This document shows, piece by piece, positions 22,303 through 33,796 of a stretch of 64,000 nt of DNA. The stretch's first letter is position 1; each line of letters opens with the position of its first letter. Origin of the DNA: Psococerastis gibbosa (Eukaryota > Arthropoda > Insecta > Psocodea > Psocidae); NCBI GenBank assembly GCA_963971405.1, contig OZ020485.1:33809921-33873920 (forward strand). The letters run 5' to 3'. The notes beneath the pieces are model-generated. The model was not told where the DNA came from. It searched no databases and worked only from the letters and a program-made list of their open reading frames with translations. Made by a program: the position numbers and the translations under genes.

Positions 22303-24004
22303 AAAATAAAATAAAATAAACATTATAAATAAATAACAAAAATAAATGATTAAGCCTTGTTTAGCAGCACTGTATGAGTCTTTTGTCCCAAATAAGCGCT
22401 AGCTTGGGGATGCGGAATGGTATTATTATGTATTGTATTTTTGTAATATATGCTCCTTATCCAGGGAATACTGAACAAGGAAAAGAAAGAAAAAAAAAGA
22501 AAAAGAAAAAGATTATAATTGTGTAATATTATACTGGCATATTGGTCTGCCCATTCTGTCTTATTCGACGGTCCCATCAATCAAAGTGCATTAGGATAGG
22601 GAAAATCTATAGGCAGCCGATATTTTACTAACCACCAGAAAATTATTTACCGTCGAACTATTACTGTACCTATACTAATTGACAAATAGGAAAGCATGCA
22701 CATTCACTTGTACTGGTTCTTACGATAGGTTGCTGTAAACGGTGACATGAATTTGATTTAATTTAGCATCTTAGATATTTAGGGTGTTACCTTGGTAATT
22801 CGAGGGTGCTTTAGCACTTGAGCACAATACAACATTCAACAAGAATCGACCTACTATATAAAGGAGTGCTGACAGCCAAAGCCAAAGCTCATTATTCAAA
22901 CATTTAGCTGATAAATTTTGAACCGTCCACCCCAAGGGTTTAGTTGGCAGTAGAAACTGCTGAGAGAAGAGGTTGTTGTTATTCAAAGCTAGTTGTGCAA
23001 CCCGCTGAGTAATGGCTCCGATATCGTTGAACACGGACTCATATTTTAGATGTGGACGCTCTATTTTAACCCGTCGGGTGCCCGTCCTGTAAATCTAGCA
23101 TCAATTATCGCGGGGCTGTGTGTTAACGAGGGACATGTGTAGGTTGTGCTGGAGAAGGTGTATACACCAGGTTCCAGACTGATCTCAAGAGCCAATAGCA
23201 AAGCTCCATGTCCACTGTCACCGAAATAAATCTTGCCTTGATTGGAACACCCTCAACAGTATTTATTATCTTTGCTACATATGGCTGAAATTTTGCTGAT
23301 AAATATGTCTTGGGTGGAGCTCGTTATAGTATTGTAGAATTGTATAGCTACAAAACATTCTCCTTCAAGTTTCATGCCTACCTAAGTATATTCAATTCTA
23401 AATGTAACGTAACTCTCGATATAAATCTCAAGTTGAGTGGAACACCTTTTGTTTGTTAAATAATGATCCTAGATCATAAATTACTGATTTAAAATTATGC
23501 TGGGTGTAATGCCCAACAGGCACCAATGGCTGTTGTAATAAGGCGATAGCCAGGCTTTTTTTTTCGGGGGTGGCTGTGGCGACTGTGATCCAATCAAGAG
23601 TAAATTGCTTTCTTGAGAACTCTATTGTATTTAGTGTATTCTTTATAGGCTATGGTGTTACTCGTATATATATGATAGCATAGACATATCAAACGTCAAT
23701 TTAGTTGCAGATTAAGTTTCAGAGCGGACACAGGCAGATAATATTTTGCGGATATGCTGACTAAATAATGATGTTATAATTACGACGGTTGAGATTGTAT
23801 TGAATTAATATGCATTTAGCCCAAATAGGGGGTCTCACCCTGGGAAAAACATTGAAAATATTAGGGCAAAATTGTGGGGTTTGGTGCATTTTAACTGTAT
23901 ATCGCAGCATTTCGTAATTATAGCCTATCTAAACTGTTGTGTTTACAACCAGAATTTTGAAAAGTAGTTGCTGCCTTCGAAGTACTATATCTTAGAAGTC
24001 TACG
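20513..24004. other. Long stretch without a recognised gene
   Basis: A GC-richer patch at about 20765-20890 is open on both strands but has no motif. An ATT microsatellite lies at 22271-22301. A left-end-like GGCGATAGCCAGGC with a following T and G tract lies near 23541. The frames at 22350-23034 show no domain signature. No gene is supported. Confidence 0.4.
22271..22301. repeat. ATT trinucleotide microsatellite
   Basis: About ten ATT units. Its translation gives the spurious Asn-rich frame on the minus strand. Confidence 0.9.
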
Positions 24005-24043
24005 TAGTTCCACTGAAGATGTCGACCGCAGATGTTGACGAAT
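24005..24043 (+). mobile_element. Foldback element P, short fragment
   Basis: It contains AGTTCCACTGAAGATGTCGA and CCGCAGATGTTGACGAA, matching the inner block of the 3312-3596 and 51095-51271 elements. No arms are present around it. Confidence 0.6.
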
Positions 24044-24834
24044 TTTGATATTCAAGATAAATATTGTACCATTATGGAGGTATTGTACTTGCTAGTTACA
24101 ATATAGTAGGGCATAATTTTGCTATAGTAAAACATATTGTATTATAGTTTTTATCCTTCAAAAAGTATTCTTTTGACGTATACAGTATCTTATTAACAAT
24201 AGTAAGGAGTATTAAATGTAATATTGGGAGCATCGTATATAATATAATATATTATATAACAATAATAGATAATAAAATATATCAAATATTTCAATTATGC
24301 CCCCTCCCCTCCTAAATTTAACCACTATCTCCTCTAAAAATTATTATGACTTTTTAATAAACAATAAAAATGACTGGTGCTGAATTTAATTATAATAACC
24401 AAGTAAAAGTATGTAATTTTAACTGTCCATAAAGTGTCAAGATAAGAGCAGGAAAGAAGAAAAATGCGAGTTTAATGATCCGATTGCCATTCATACCGAA
24501 AGCGGCTGTAAAATCCGGTTAGTAACTCGGTCATTAAATAATTACCAATTGATGAGTTGGGACGTCTCTTGTCATTTCATGCGCTCTCTACTTATACAGG
24601 TACCTGTATGGTATGTACCCTGCATTAAAATTAGTAGCGGTGCGTCCTATAGGATCAGAGGGGCAGGCGTCCCGTGGCTCGCATCAAACAGAATAAAGAA
24701 AATAAATTAAAATTTTGCTGCAAAAATCTGGCTGAATGCTGAAGGCCAATAGTAGCAGAGGCGAATGAGCCGACCACTAGTGTGGAGAGTGTTGTGTATC
24801 AAGAAACCTATTTTATTCAATATTATTCCCCCAG
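24044..24834. other. AT-rich spacer
   Basis: Very AT-rich near 24230-24290. No gene recognised. Confidence 0.4.
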
Positions 24835-25200
24835 GGTAGATCCACGCGCCCTTCTAATTGCAGTTATATGAATAAATCTTCGTCTGTAAAAGCTAAAGTT
24901 TTTTTCTGTTGAAATGCAGAAACTCCTCAATTTCGCACCCATATTTATAACAAAAATCTTCTCCCGGGAAGACTATGTCCCCTATGGCCCTATGTATTGC
25001 GTAATTTGGAAAAGTCTTGTTCTGTTAAATGTAAACAGTGCGAAACTGCGTAAACCTCCACTGTCTCCGGTCTTTTTTCAAAAATCTTCGCCCGGGGAGA
25101 CCCTCGGACCCCCTGTTTGCATTTATATGAATGTGTCTTCGTCTGAAAAATCTGAAATATTTTGCTGTATTATAGAACCTCAAATTAATATAATCGTCTA
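24835..25200 (+). repeat. Tandem-dimer repeat of the G/C-tract family
   Basis: Two diverged units, at about 24900-25010 and 25030-25150, each contain a CTCCTCAATTTCGC or CTCCACTGTCTCCG segment, then AAAATCTTC-CCCGGG and a GACT or GACC segment, then ATATGAAT. The same dimer occurs at 27290-27545 and inside the hAT element 51458-51732. The 95-codon frame here follows the repeat and is not a gene. Confidence 0.55.
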
Positions 25201-25335
25201 ATACTCAAATGCCAGTCAAAAAATTCCAAGAAGTCAGAACTCTCATGTACCAATCTATTCTAACCTCTTCACAATCTTAATTTGTATGCATAATTAAAAA
25301 ATGTTTTTCTTTCAAAAATCCAGTTTTCAGTAACA

Positions 25336-25660
25336 CATTGGCGTAAATTAGCTAAATTTCTGGGGGGGGGGGGATGCTTTAGGACCCCAAGACATTGATT
25401 CATTACTCATTCACTTCTAAACTATGCCTAGTAAATTATATGACTTTTTTATTATTTAATTTTTTTTTAATATGTATGAAATTCATTATACACTAAACTA
25501 TTCAAGTTCAGTAAAACAAAAAAAACAAAAAATAAAAATAAAAAGTAAACTTTTGTTTTCGAAATTTTAAAATTAAAAAAAAAAAATGGTTTCCTGAAAT
25601 CTTTCCCTGAAGTCTCCGAAATTTTTTTTTACAATTTCTGACAGGCTCAGCGACCTCGTT
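25336..25660 (+). repeat. Dispersed repeat E, uninterrupted copy
   Basis: It begins CATTGGCGTAAATTAGCTAA, has a G tract at about 25364, then GACCCCAAGACATTGATTCA, and ends near GCTCAGCGACCTCGT. It is collinear with 42353-42905, where a 288-bp hAT element is inserted. It therefore supplies the empty-site comparison. Confidence 0.8.
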
Positions 25661-25676
25661 ATCTCATACTCTATAT

Positions 25677-25995
25677 CAGCGTTTCTCAATCGGTTTGCCG
25701 CAAAGGGTCTGTAGGTGTGCCGCAAAAAAAGACGAACATTTTGTGACATCAGTTTCGACTGTTAGTTGTCACCCGGTAAAATGCGGTTGCTGACATAGGT
25801 ACTCTATTGCTGTGCCGTTTTACCACTAACAAGGAGTTTTTCATTTGTATCATCTAGTAAAAATACCATGTATTTCTACGATGTTTTCTAGTTTTGCCTA
25901 TCTGAATGTAATGAAATGATAATACCGTAGTGTGCCGTAAGTAAATTTGATTGTCAGTTAGTGTGCCGTGAGGTGAAAAAGGTTGAGAAACGCTG
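25677..25995. mobile_element. hAT-type MITE, CAGCGTTTCTCAA ends
   Basis: The left end is CAGCGTTTCTCAATCGG. The right end is the complement of CAGCGTTTCTCAACC. Flanking octamers are CTCTATAT (25669-25676) and CTTTATAT (25996-26003), seven of eight matching. The interior repeats a TGTGCCG word near both ends. The CAGNGTTTCTCAACC terminus is well known among animal hAT elements. It is non-autonomous. Confidence 0.85.
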
Positions 25996-26003
25996 CTTTA
26001 TAT

Positions 26004-27170
26004 GCATGACGCCATGACGGTCAAACTGCTTAACCTGTTCAAAGTGGCGGTACCGGGCGCGGATTTAGATATTTTTCTCGGAGGGGGCGAGAGAATTTTG
26101 CCTAAAATTGGAACCTATATGCATTCAAGTTCCAAGTCTAAGTAACCAATGTACACGCTTTACTCTGGAGAAAGGGTGGTTCGGGGGTATTTAAATTAAC
26201 ACACGGTGAAATAGCCAACTTATATTTTTCTATTGATGGTAAATGAGCAAGATACGCTCTGACCTAAAAAAAAAAATGACAGTCCGCCTGTTACAACCAT
26301 TCAGCATTTATCACATCTTAAAATGTATGAAGTATACATGACTGTTTTAACCCATGTTTGGTTAAAAAAAAATTACTGGCTTGTCCAAAATTCTATAAAC
26401 TATTCTTTAAACAGCATTACTCAGGTCTTCGAATCAATCTTATGAGCGTCGAAAGAAATAAATTAAAAAATGAAGACAATTCCGAACCTACTGCACTGAA
26501 AAACTACGCCTGTGTATACTCGTAGATACAATATACTTTATTAGATAGCAATAATATCTTAAAAATGTCAACTCCTTTTTGTGACGTAAAACATGGAAAT
26601 CAGTCACGGCAAGAAACACGAGAACAATGACTACAATTTATCATTGTTTGTATTGGGGCAACTTTCTTCTCGATAGGGTTTCGTAGAACACGACTTTGGG
26701 CTGCGTTGATTCAGTTGCCATGAGTTATACTCTGAGGATTGAGGGGAACTACAAGCATTGATCTTCAATCACTGTCATATTTAAAAATTTAAATTTGAAA
26801 GTTGAAATTCGTGGTTTTACAGTTAAAATTAAAAGAACTGTCAGCTAATGCCGCATTTTTAACATAGCTAGGAAGATTATTAAATATGAACGTATACGTA
26901 TACAGGTATATGCAAAGCAATGCAAGGCAAGACAATCCAAGGCATCCTCTATCATTGTTATTGTCGAAGGAAATGGAGACAGAAATTTAAAGTTAGTTCT
27001 TGTCATCCAAGTATGCAACATAAATTTGGAAAACTTTTAGTGTGCTAATTATAACTGGAACTAGCTGTAACCACCCAATGTTTCTAATTTATGACTGAAA
27101 CTTATTTAAAATACTCTGCATCAAAACAATGCTCTAGACAAAAATCATTTTAAAAGTATCAAGTAGGTAT
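26004..27170. other. Stretch without a recognised gene
   Basis: GGGCGCGGATTTAGATA near 26056 resembles a hAT left end without a partner. A run of GCAA/GGCA-like imperfect units lies at about 26910-26945. Confidence 0.4.
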
Positions 27171-27559
27171 CAGTGCCGGATTAACCCATGGGCACTTGGG
27201 GCACAGGCCCCCTGCCCCCCAGAAATCCCTAAAATTCTGCCCCCCCCCCCAGAATGAGATATTTTTATATTAAAATATAAAAAAAAAATAAAAGTAAAAA
27301 TTGAAAGTAAAACCCCACTATTTCAACCCTATTTATCAAAAAATTTCTCCCGAGGGAGACCCCCGCCCCCCCCCCCCTGTTCCCAATTGCATATATTAAT
27401 TCCCCGTAATTTATAAACCTTGTTCCTCTCAAAATGAGTAGAATCCCAATATTTCAGACCTATTTTTCAAAAACTTTTACCCGAAGGAGACCTCCACTAG
27501 TTCACAATTATATTAATTCCCTGTAATACATTTATAAACCTTAAATTTATTGCTTTCAA
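27171..27559 (+). mobile_element. hAT-like left end plus tandem-dimer repeat
   Basis: It begins CAGTGCCGGATTAACCCATG, a hAT-like terminus. Long C tracts follow near 27240 and 27362. Two units of the dimer (CCCACTATTTCAACCCTATT and CCCAATATTTCAGACCTATT) follow, as at 51.5 kb. No right terminus or duplication was found, so the element may be truncated. Confidence 0.45.
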
Positions 27560-27590
27560 GTTTTGGAATACCTACTAGGTATTCCAAAAC
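27560..27590. other. Perfect 15-bp palindrome with a one-base centre
   Basis: GTTTTGGAATACCTA at 27560-27574 is exactly complementary to TAGGTATTCCAAAAC at 27576-27590. A hairpin or cruciform could form. A rho-independent terminator is not relevant in this genome. It may be a minimal foldback remnant. Confidence 0.8.
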
Positions 27591-27762
27591 TGACAGCACT
27601 TCAATATCTGGCAAAGTCATCGTATATACAATATACATGTAGCTTTTGAGGAGTTTTTCTCTCAATTTCTAGTCAGAACTTTTTCTTTTGTCTGTTTCTT
27701 AGTGTATTTTTCACATGGCAACCAGTGTAAGCAGTGCATTCCATACTCTTTCTCTCTCCTAG

Positions 27763-27941
27763 AAATCAGATAGGTTGATATGTCAAGTCGTGCGGATACA
27801 GATAGAATCAGCCAAGTGCACCGTTGCATCGCTAATCCCCCACGCTCCGTTTGCACGATATGCTACGAAGGTGGCCAGCGTCTTTACTCTTCTTTCTCGG
27901 AGGGTTTATGTACTGTCAGAGTTACAGAAGCAAACCAATAA
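27763..27941 (+). CDS. Weak candidate exon with a 53-codon ORF and a CxxC motif
   Basis: A strong pyrimidine tract (ACTCTTTCTCTCTCC) ending in TAG at 27760-27762 looks like a splice acceptor. The next ATG in frame is at 27780, with an in-frame stop just upstream at 27771-27773. It would thus suit a start codon in a second exon after a 5' UTR intron. The 53-residue frame ends at 27941. It contains a cysteine pair, VCTICYEGGQRLYSSFSEG (residues 24-42), then LCTVRVTEANQ. The order C-x2-C, G-x-x-L, F, then CT-V-V-TE faintly resembles the start of a zinc-finger-associated (ZAD) domain, but the spacer before CT is too short and the second cysteine pair is absent. The region is GC-richer than its neighbours. 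Chance remains possible. Confidence 0.25.
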
Positions 27942-30186
27942 TTCCCTGAAAAATTTATGCACAAAATGGATTCTTTGAAATTTTGTACTTGACATCGGTA
28001 ATTTTCTTGCGCTCTACGTACCGCCCATCGAGACCCACTGCACTAAAGGCACTTCCAAAACCAGAAGGATTTCTACTAACTATCCCTAAAATTTTCCATT
28101 TTTCCCATTTTTGCCCCCTTGGGGGTTATGGTAATTCACGACATTCTTGCTGGATATTTTATGCCTACTATTTGGACATTTAGACGTTAAAATTTAAATA
28201 ACACTTATCTTGTTATTATTTTTACTATTATTATTGACGTACTAGCTTTTGATGTAGTAATAGTAGTTTTTTCCCCAGCACTGGGAGCATTTAATATAAA
28301 GAATACAAGACAATAATACCTAATTACCGGAATACCGCATGTAATCCCCAAAGGGGACTTAAGACAAGATTCACCAAAACTACAAACATTTTTTATCTAT
28401 AAGGTTATAGGGAGAACGAACTAAATTTACAAGAAAAAAAAATATATAAAAGTGAAATGAAAATGAAAAATTATGATAAGTTAAGTAAGCCAGTATAAAA
28501 TAATTATTCACTTTCGCAGCCAGTCTCCTATAGATTCCGCTTTACAGTGTGTACCTTCGAGGTGAAATTTTAAATTATCTACCTAGGTAGGAAATATCTT
28601 TTGTAAGGTCAAAATCTTTTTATTGCTTTTGAATAAAGTGACAATATTAATGACCGCTCCATGCTCAAACTTACCATTTTACAAGCACCTTCGTCAACAC
28701 TCAGCACTACAGTGGCAGAAGCTGACGAGCAATTGGAATAAACCTTCTAGCGCCTTATACACTAGAAACATCTCTCAACCTTCGCCTAAATGATCAATGC
28801 AACAAGGGTACATCTACTATCTAGCTCTGAAAGACCGGCCGAAATCAAATTAAATTTACAGGGTATTTCTACCCTAATTTCATAATAACTGTTATGTGGC
28901 TGCAAAATATAATGCTTATAAGTAGTTCCAGGCTTCTAGCTAATAAAAAAGCGTCCTTAAATTTTAAGCACAAAAGGCCTTAAAGAGTTCTAAATTATAA
29001 ATAAATGAATAAATATTGACTTTTTTGTTTAATTACTTAATCTCACCGCTTGTTTTTGAAATGCGGCGATGCTTCCCCCAAAAAATGTGTTTGGCACATC
29101 AAACACATTCTCAGTCAATTAAAATGTCACGAGCGTTATTCTGTAAATAAATGCATCATCACCAAACCCGATTTCAATAATCTTCTATGTTTCATAAAAT
29201 ATTTCATCATTAATTTTAGTATTTTTTACCAATGCAATGTTAATTAAATAATCATCAATTCAAAGGGAAACGAAACACAGAACTCAGTAAATAACTTAAA
29301 CAGTAGGCTATATTGTGGATGTCTCGTATTCATTTACTATATGTTTGCTTTTGTTTATTCCGCATAGTAATCTTCAGTTCCGTCAGACCCAGACGGCCAT
29401 TTTTCAAATTGTATCAGTCCGAAATAAGCCAGCGTTTCTGTCAAGTGGCTTTTGGCTTGATGTAGGTTCTCAAATGTAAAGGGTATTAAATAAAACATAT
29501 TTGTTACAAATAAACATTTCTGGATTTAATATGGGCAAAAACATGGACATGCGTTGGAGTGCCCGTGGCATTTGCTACTCTTCCTACGTGGCTAATCCAG
29601 CAAATAGTACATTCATAGAAAGAGCCTATAGAATAGGTACTTGTAAGAATGCAGCAATCGCGTTGAATTGTTCAGTTGCATGTGCAATCTTAGCTGCAAA
29701 TCCATAAACAAAAGCAACATTTTAAATCAGCAAGTATCCCACGGAGGTGTCTCTCTTCAGAATATACCGGGATTATGTGAGACATGGTATACGTAGGCCG
29801 GCCCGTGGTGACGCCCACGGTCTTAGCGAGTCTCGGTAAATCCTAGCCCGGCAAATGAAGCCATTGCCATTGTTCTATCAGGACCATTTGATGTGGTGGC
29901 AACTTAGTCTATGGCCGTGTCTGGACATTTAAACTGTACAGGCTACTGAATGAATGTCCTTCGCATTGGCTATATTCTCGTTGTGAATAATAGTAGCCAT
30001 TATAGTTATATCGTCATTCTGAGGTCACAATCTCAACAATTGATTAGCAGCAACTCCCTGCATGCTTCCAATTGAACTCTCCATTCACCTCACTAAGTAA
30101 CAAAGTACTTGTGTTGAGGGTGTTATGGTTTATTTCTGCTGTATATGTAGTAGTAGAATGGTTGAACACAGTCCCAGGCCACGGTG
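27942..30186. other. Long stretch without a recognised gene
   Basis: A SINE tail remnant lies at about 28996-29045 and a GC-richer patch at about 29745-29880. The other frames (27983-28183, 29050-29247, 29501-29707) have no recognisable protein character. Confidence 0.4.
28996..29045 (-). mobile_element. Remnant of a SINE tail (subfamily B)
   Basis: On the minus strand AAGTAATTAAACAAAAAAGT followed by CAATATTTATTCATTTATTT resembles the 3' end of the SINEs at 34.7 and 47.8 kb. Confidence 0.35.
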
Positions 30187-30386
30187 TGGGCCCATAGGAC
30201 AGTGGACCTCCTGATTATAGTGCATTCCGAACCACTTGGGAAACACAGTGAAGTCACACGATTAGTTCGGAGGTGACCAGGACAAGTCCTACCATGTTTC
30301 CCTACAGGTACTGTGCACACGACCAAGTTATCTGCATCTTTGAACCTGCTCTGGTCCGCTGGAGTCAACATGGTATGGCGGCCGGC
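30187..30386 (-). repeat. Interspersed repeat R1, short copy
   Basis: It matches the first 200 bases of the R1 copies at 7625-7912 and 57386-58236 and begins on the minus strand CCGGCCGCCATACCATGTTG. Homology stops near ATGGGCCCACA. One translated frame is nearly the same as in the 7.7-kb copy. Confidence 0.7.
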
Positions 30387-31581
30387 CCAGGCTGTATATG
30401 AAAGATTATAATACTGTATACTCACACTTACCCTAGACGCATTCTTGTAGTCGTTCTCTCTCTTACTATTTTCTTCAGTCTGGTAACAGCGAATGTCTGG
30501 GAATTGTCGTCTATGTCGCCGTTACATGTCTTTTATCACTTCAGGGAGCCTACCCATCAGTAGTCTAAAAGACATGTAACAAGCATTCTGATTGGCTAAT
30601 AATGACGCACATTGATGACAGTATGGGTACACTGGTGCACACGTGTGTCACCTATTAGATCTAGCTGTTCAAAGTGAATCATTATTATGCCATATAGAAC
30701 GATTGTCAGCACAACAAGGGGACTTCGCGGAAGTTCATGTTATAACACAGACTAAGCTGTAAGGATTTTTTACGGATCAAGGTATGAAATGCGGACTTCA
30801 ATCAAACGAACGCTAGGCTGGTAAGTTATAATTGAAATAAGTTTATGATTGGGAGGGCCATGGGTGATCTTTAATCTGTATATCTAGTATTTAAAGCAGT
30901 TAAACTAATAACAATAAATTGCAAGAACAGTGCGGACTATATTCCAGACTTATATTCATTCAAAATAAAAAGAGTAAGAATTTGTACGCCTATCGTATTT
31001 ATATCGGGTCTTGAATTATTAGACCGTCTGCAAACTGGATTGAAAAAAAGCTCCTTCTTGAATGATTACGCAATTATTGAATAAGTCTGCCGAGATGCAG
31101 TTCTCATTTACATTCTAATGAAATTGGCAGTATCAAACTATAAATTATAGAAATTAAAATACAATTTTCATTTTGCTTCTTTATTTTTTCCCTGCATCCT
31201 CTTCAACTGGTTCGGCATCATTAAAGCATATTAAATTCTAATTATACTTGATATCTAGTCAGAGGTAGGGGTATCAATTTGAATAGTGATGCTCGACGTC
31301 CAGTAGTGCCTAAGGCTGCCTCAAATTACAAAAATTTTCTGTCGCATGAAAACACCTTGGGAGCATTAACATAATTCATTATTATTTAGAGGTCATTAAC
31401 CTCCTTTATGAGAGTCCATTCATTGTGACATTAAACTAAATATTAAAAGTAGTCACATTCTTGCGACAATATGGGAAAAATAGAACCCGAATTGAAAACG
31501 TTAATAAATGTAGACGAAGTTTCCAATTTATTACTTTTTCCTTTTGTATTTTTCTTACTATTTTTTTCTAGCCAACGACCT
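30387..31581. other. Stretch with a hairpin but no recognised gene
   Basis: GTTACATGTCTTTT at 30521-30534 is exactly complementary to AAAAGACATGTAAC at 30567-30580, leaving a 32-base loop. Otherwise AT-rich and anonymous. Confidence 0.45.
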
Positions 31582-31952
31582 AACCATGTTGAATCCATGA
31601 GAACAGAGCATGTTTCAAACTGGTAGTGTGCACAGCGTTGGCAGGGGAACATGGTGGGACATGACAACGCGCAGAGACTATACCAGTCAGTCTACGTTCG
31701 TGTCGAGTCCTGGTCACCTCCGGCTTAATCGTGTGACTTTATTATGTTCCCCAAGTGGTTCGGAATCCACTATAATCAGGTCCACCCTGTCAGTCAACTC
31801 CCCTTTCCCCCGAGGTGAAAGAGTCTGCCCTTAGTTGCCCCATGTTAACAAACAGACTCACTCCCCCCGCAGGCTGACAGGGTTGCTTAAAGCAGAAATG
31901 CTGAAAAGCAGGCGTTGGAAACATCAACTATTTTTTTCCACACTGCGTCACT
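31582..31952 (+). repeat. Interspersed repeat R2, copy 1
   Basis: It is collinear with 56345-56697 from TGTTGAATCCATGAGA to AGCAGGCGTTGGAAAC. Its middle (GTTCCCCAAGTGGTTCGGAA, TCCACTATAATCAGG) is shared with R1, and the starts are also alike (ACCATGTTGAATCC). R1 and R2 are therefore diverged members of one superfamily. GGTTCGGAATCC differs from a polymerase III B box by one inserted base. A SINE origin is possible, but no A box is clear. Confidence 0.65.
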
Positions 31953-33032
31953 ATCCCTAATATTGTATGTTTCAGAAATTTGGATTCACATGACTCACTG
32001 CAACATAACTTTGGATACATTACGCTAGCTGGTTGGATTACTTATGCAGTTCATTTTTTTTCTCCCCCAAACTATCCTGAAACCGCTTTCCAGCATTACT
32101 TCAGGATAGTTGTTTTTTTCTGCTAATTTATGTAGACCTAATTGTTTCAAAAGGGCGTTTCGCAGCAGTGTCCTGCATATTCAAATATCTCTCCCAATGT
32201 AAAGTATGCTACAGTCCACTAGCGCATTTTTGGAGGGAGGAGGGGGGGGGGGTGCTGGAATAGTGGATGGAAATTCTATATATAGTCAGGAGATTCTATG
32301 ACAGAATGAAGATAGCTTAAGCATAGTAAACTCACTTTAATTACTTGTTTTGCAATGTATAGATTACAATATAAACTATTATGCCATTCAAAGGCCAGTT
32401 GCATTCTGCGCGGATGCTTCACCGGGTACCCATTTAATATTTCTTCCGCCGTCACTTCGATATCTCTAAGAACGTATAGCGACGCTCCGCGCCTATATGG
32501 TAGCCCTATTTGTGGCTGCCGTAGGATTCGTGAAAATGGCGTTGAAAAAATTTGAAATCGCGTTATACTTTTACCCAGTGTGAGTTATGTTAGGGAAGGG
32601 ATGGTTATAGCCCCATGAGTAGGTGGCTGAATCCGCTAATGCTACAGTACAATACAGAATAGCATATTCGGTAAACTATTCTTCTCTACAGACAAAACTA
32701 TCAATAACGAAAACTAATTCATCGTTAGTGAACTCATTTAGATAAGTCACAACCCCCTTTGACCCTAGATAGCCTCTCAGCTCTTCATCCTCCACAAAAG
32801 AATTGTTATTAACTCCCTATTTACTATATCCAACTAGTTGAGAACTTCGTACCCCGTTCCTATTGCCGCCACAAAATTTCTCATCGGGTTTGCAATATTT
32901 CACTGTTCCCTTCAAATATACCCCATCCTCTATTCTTCGTCTCGTCCACTACATTTTCATGGCATTTACAATAATTACCCGTTTTTACCTGTTAACCGCA
33001 TCATTTCATCACCATCAATGGATGATCATCTC
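31953..33032. other. Stretch without a recognised gene
   Basis: A G tract lies near 32241-32250. Two imperfect inverted copies of AACTATCCTGAA lie at about 32069-32112. The frame at 32355-32555 has no motif. Confidence 0.4.
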
Positions 33033-33212
33033 CAAGGCCGTTGCCAGGATTTTTTTTCGGGGGGGGGGGGGGGTTAGAAATTTCATTGGATATTATATAG
33101 TGGTTTTTATTTTTCCTCACAAAATCCGATTCTATCTAGTATCAAGCCATTTCATTTCGGGGGGGGGGGGGGGGTTGAACCCCCATGAACCCCCACCTTG
33201 GCTACGGCCTTG
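33033..33212. mobile_element. hAT-type MITE with two long G tracts
   Basis: The left end is CAAGGCCGTTGCCAGGATTT. The right end is the complement of CAAGGCCGTAGCCAAGG. Octamers ATCATCTC (33025-33032) and ATCATCAC (33213-33220) match at seven of eight. Two uninterrupted G runs, near 33059 and 33160, dominate the 180-bp element. The long open frame across it (33-kb plus strand) is a by-product of Gly codons from the G runs. Confidence 0.85.
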
Positions 33213-33627
33213 ATCATCACTAGTTGGGTGTGATACGTGAGCCTCCTCCACTCTCTCCTGTGTCACCTCTTTCGGTTATTCAACACTTTCTCTGGTACCA
33301 GTGCCACACTCTTGAATTCGTCCTCAGTTTAGTTTCTGTAACTTGGTCTTCCTCTTTGCATTTTTGCATTGCAAACAATAAGTTATCTTCCAATGGATGG
33401 TTTTATTGTTGTAAAAAATGTATTCATTCAAATGTGTGTCATTATTATTTCCAAACGAAAATAATTAAATACATACCTGTATGGTGTTGTTGCTGTCTTT
33501 AATACATCGCTAATAGACAGTTTATGTTTTATTTTAACTTGAAAAATTAGTTTTAATTATAAATCATAATACAGTACTATTCATGTCCAACAAATCAGAG
33601 GTAACAATCGGTACAGCCGTTCCCGAT
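33213..33627. other. AT-rich spacer
   Basis: No gene recognised. Confidence 0.4.
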
Positions 33628-33791
33628 TTTATTATTATTTATTTATTATTATTATTTATATTTATTTATTTTATTATAAAAACAATTCAATGAATTTATA
33701 CGAATAATCTCTTCAGTCCCCTCTGTAAGTAATACCTGTGTTGAGTTACGACAGGTCACCGATTGCATGATGTGTAGAGACTGGCACAAGT
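33628..33791 (-). mobile_element. SINE-like repeat, family B, 5'-truncated
   Basis: On the minus strand it starts at CTTGTGCCAGTCTCTACACA, continues TGTCGTAACTCAACACAGG and CTGAAGAGATTATTCGTAT, and ends in an AAT/AAAT-rich tail (33628-33680). The TGGCCAGG head is missing. The CAGA element begins five bases away, at 33797. Confidence 0.6.
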
Positions 33792-33796
33792 AAAAA

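Noticed and set aside
22138-22323. Asn-rich protein
   Set aside because: It is a translation of the ATT microsatellite and flanking AT-rich DNA.
33224-33502. 92-codon plus-strand frame
   Set aside because: No motif, directly after a hAT MITE, and composition typical of chance frames.
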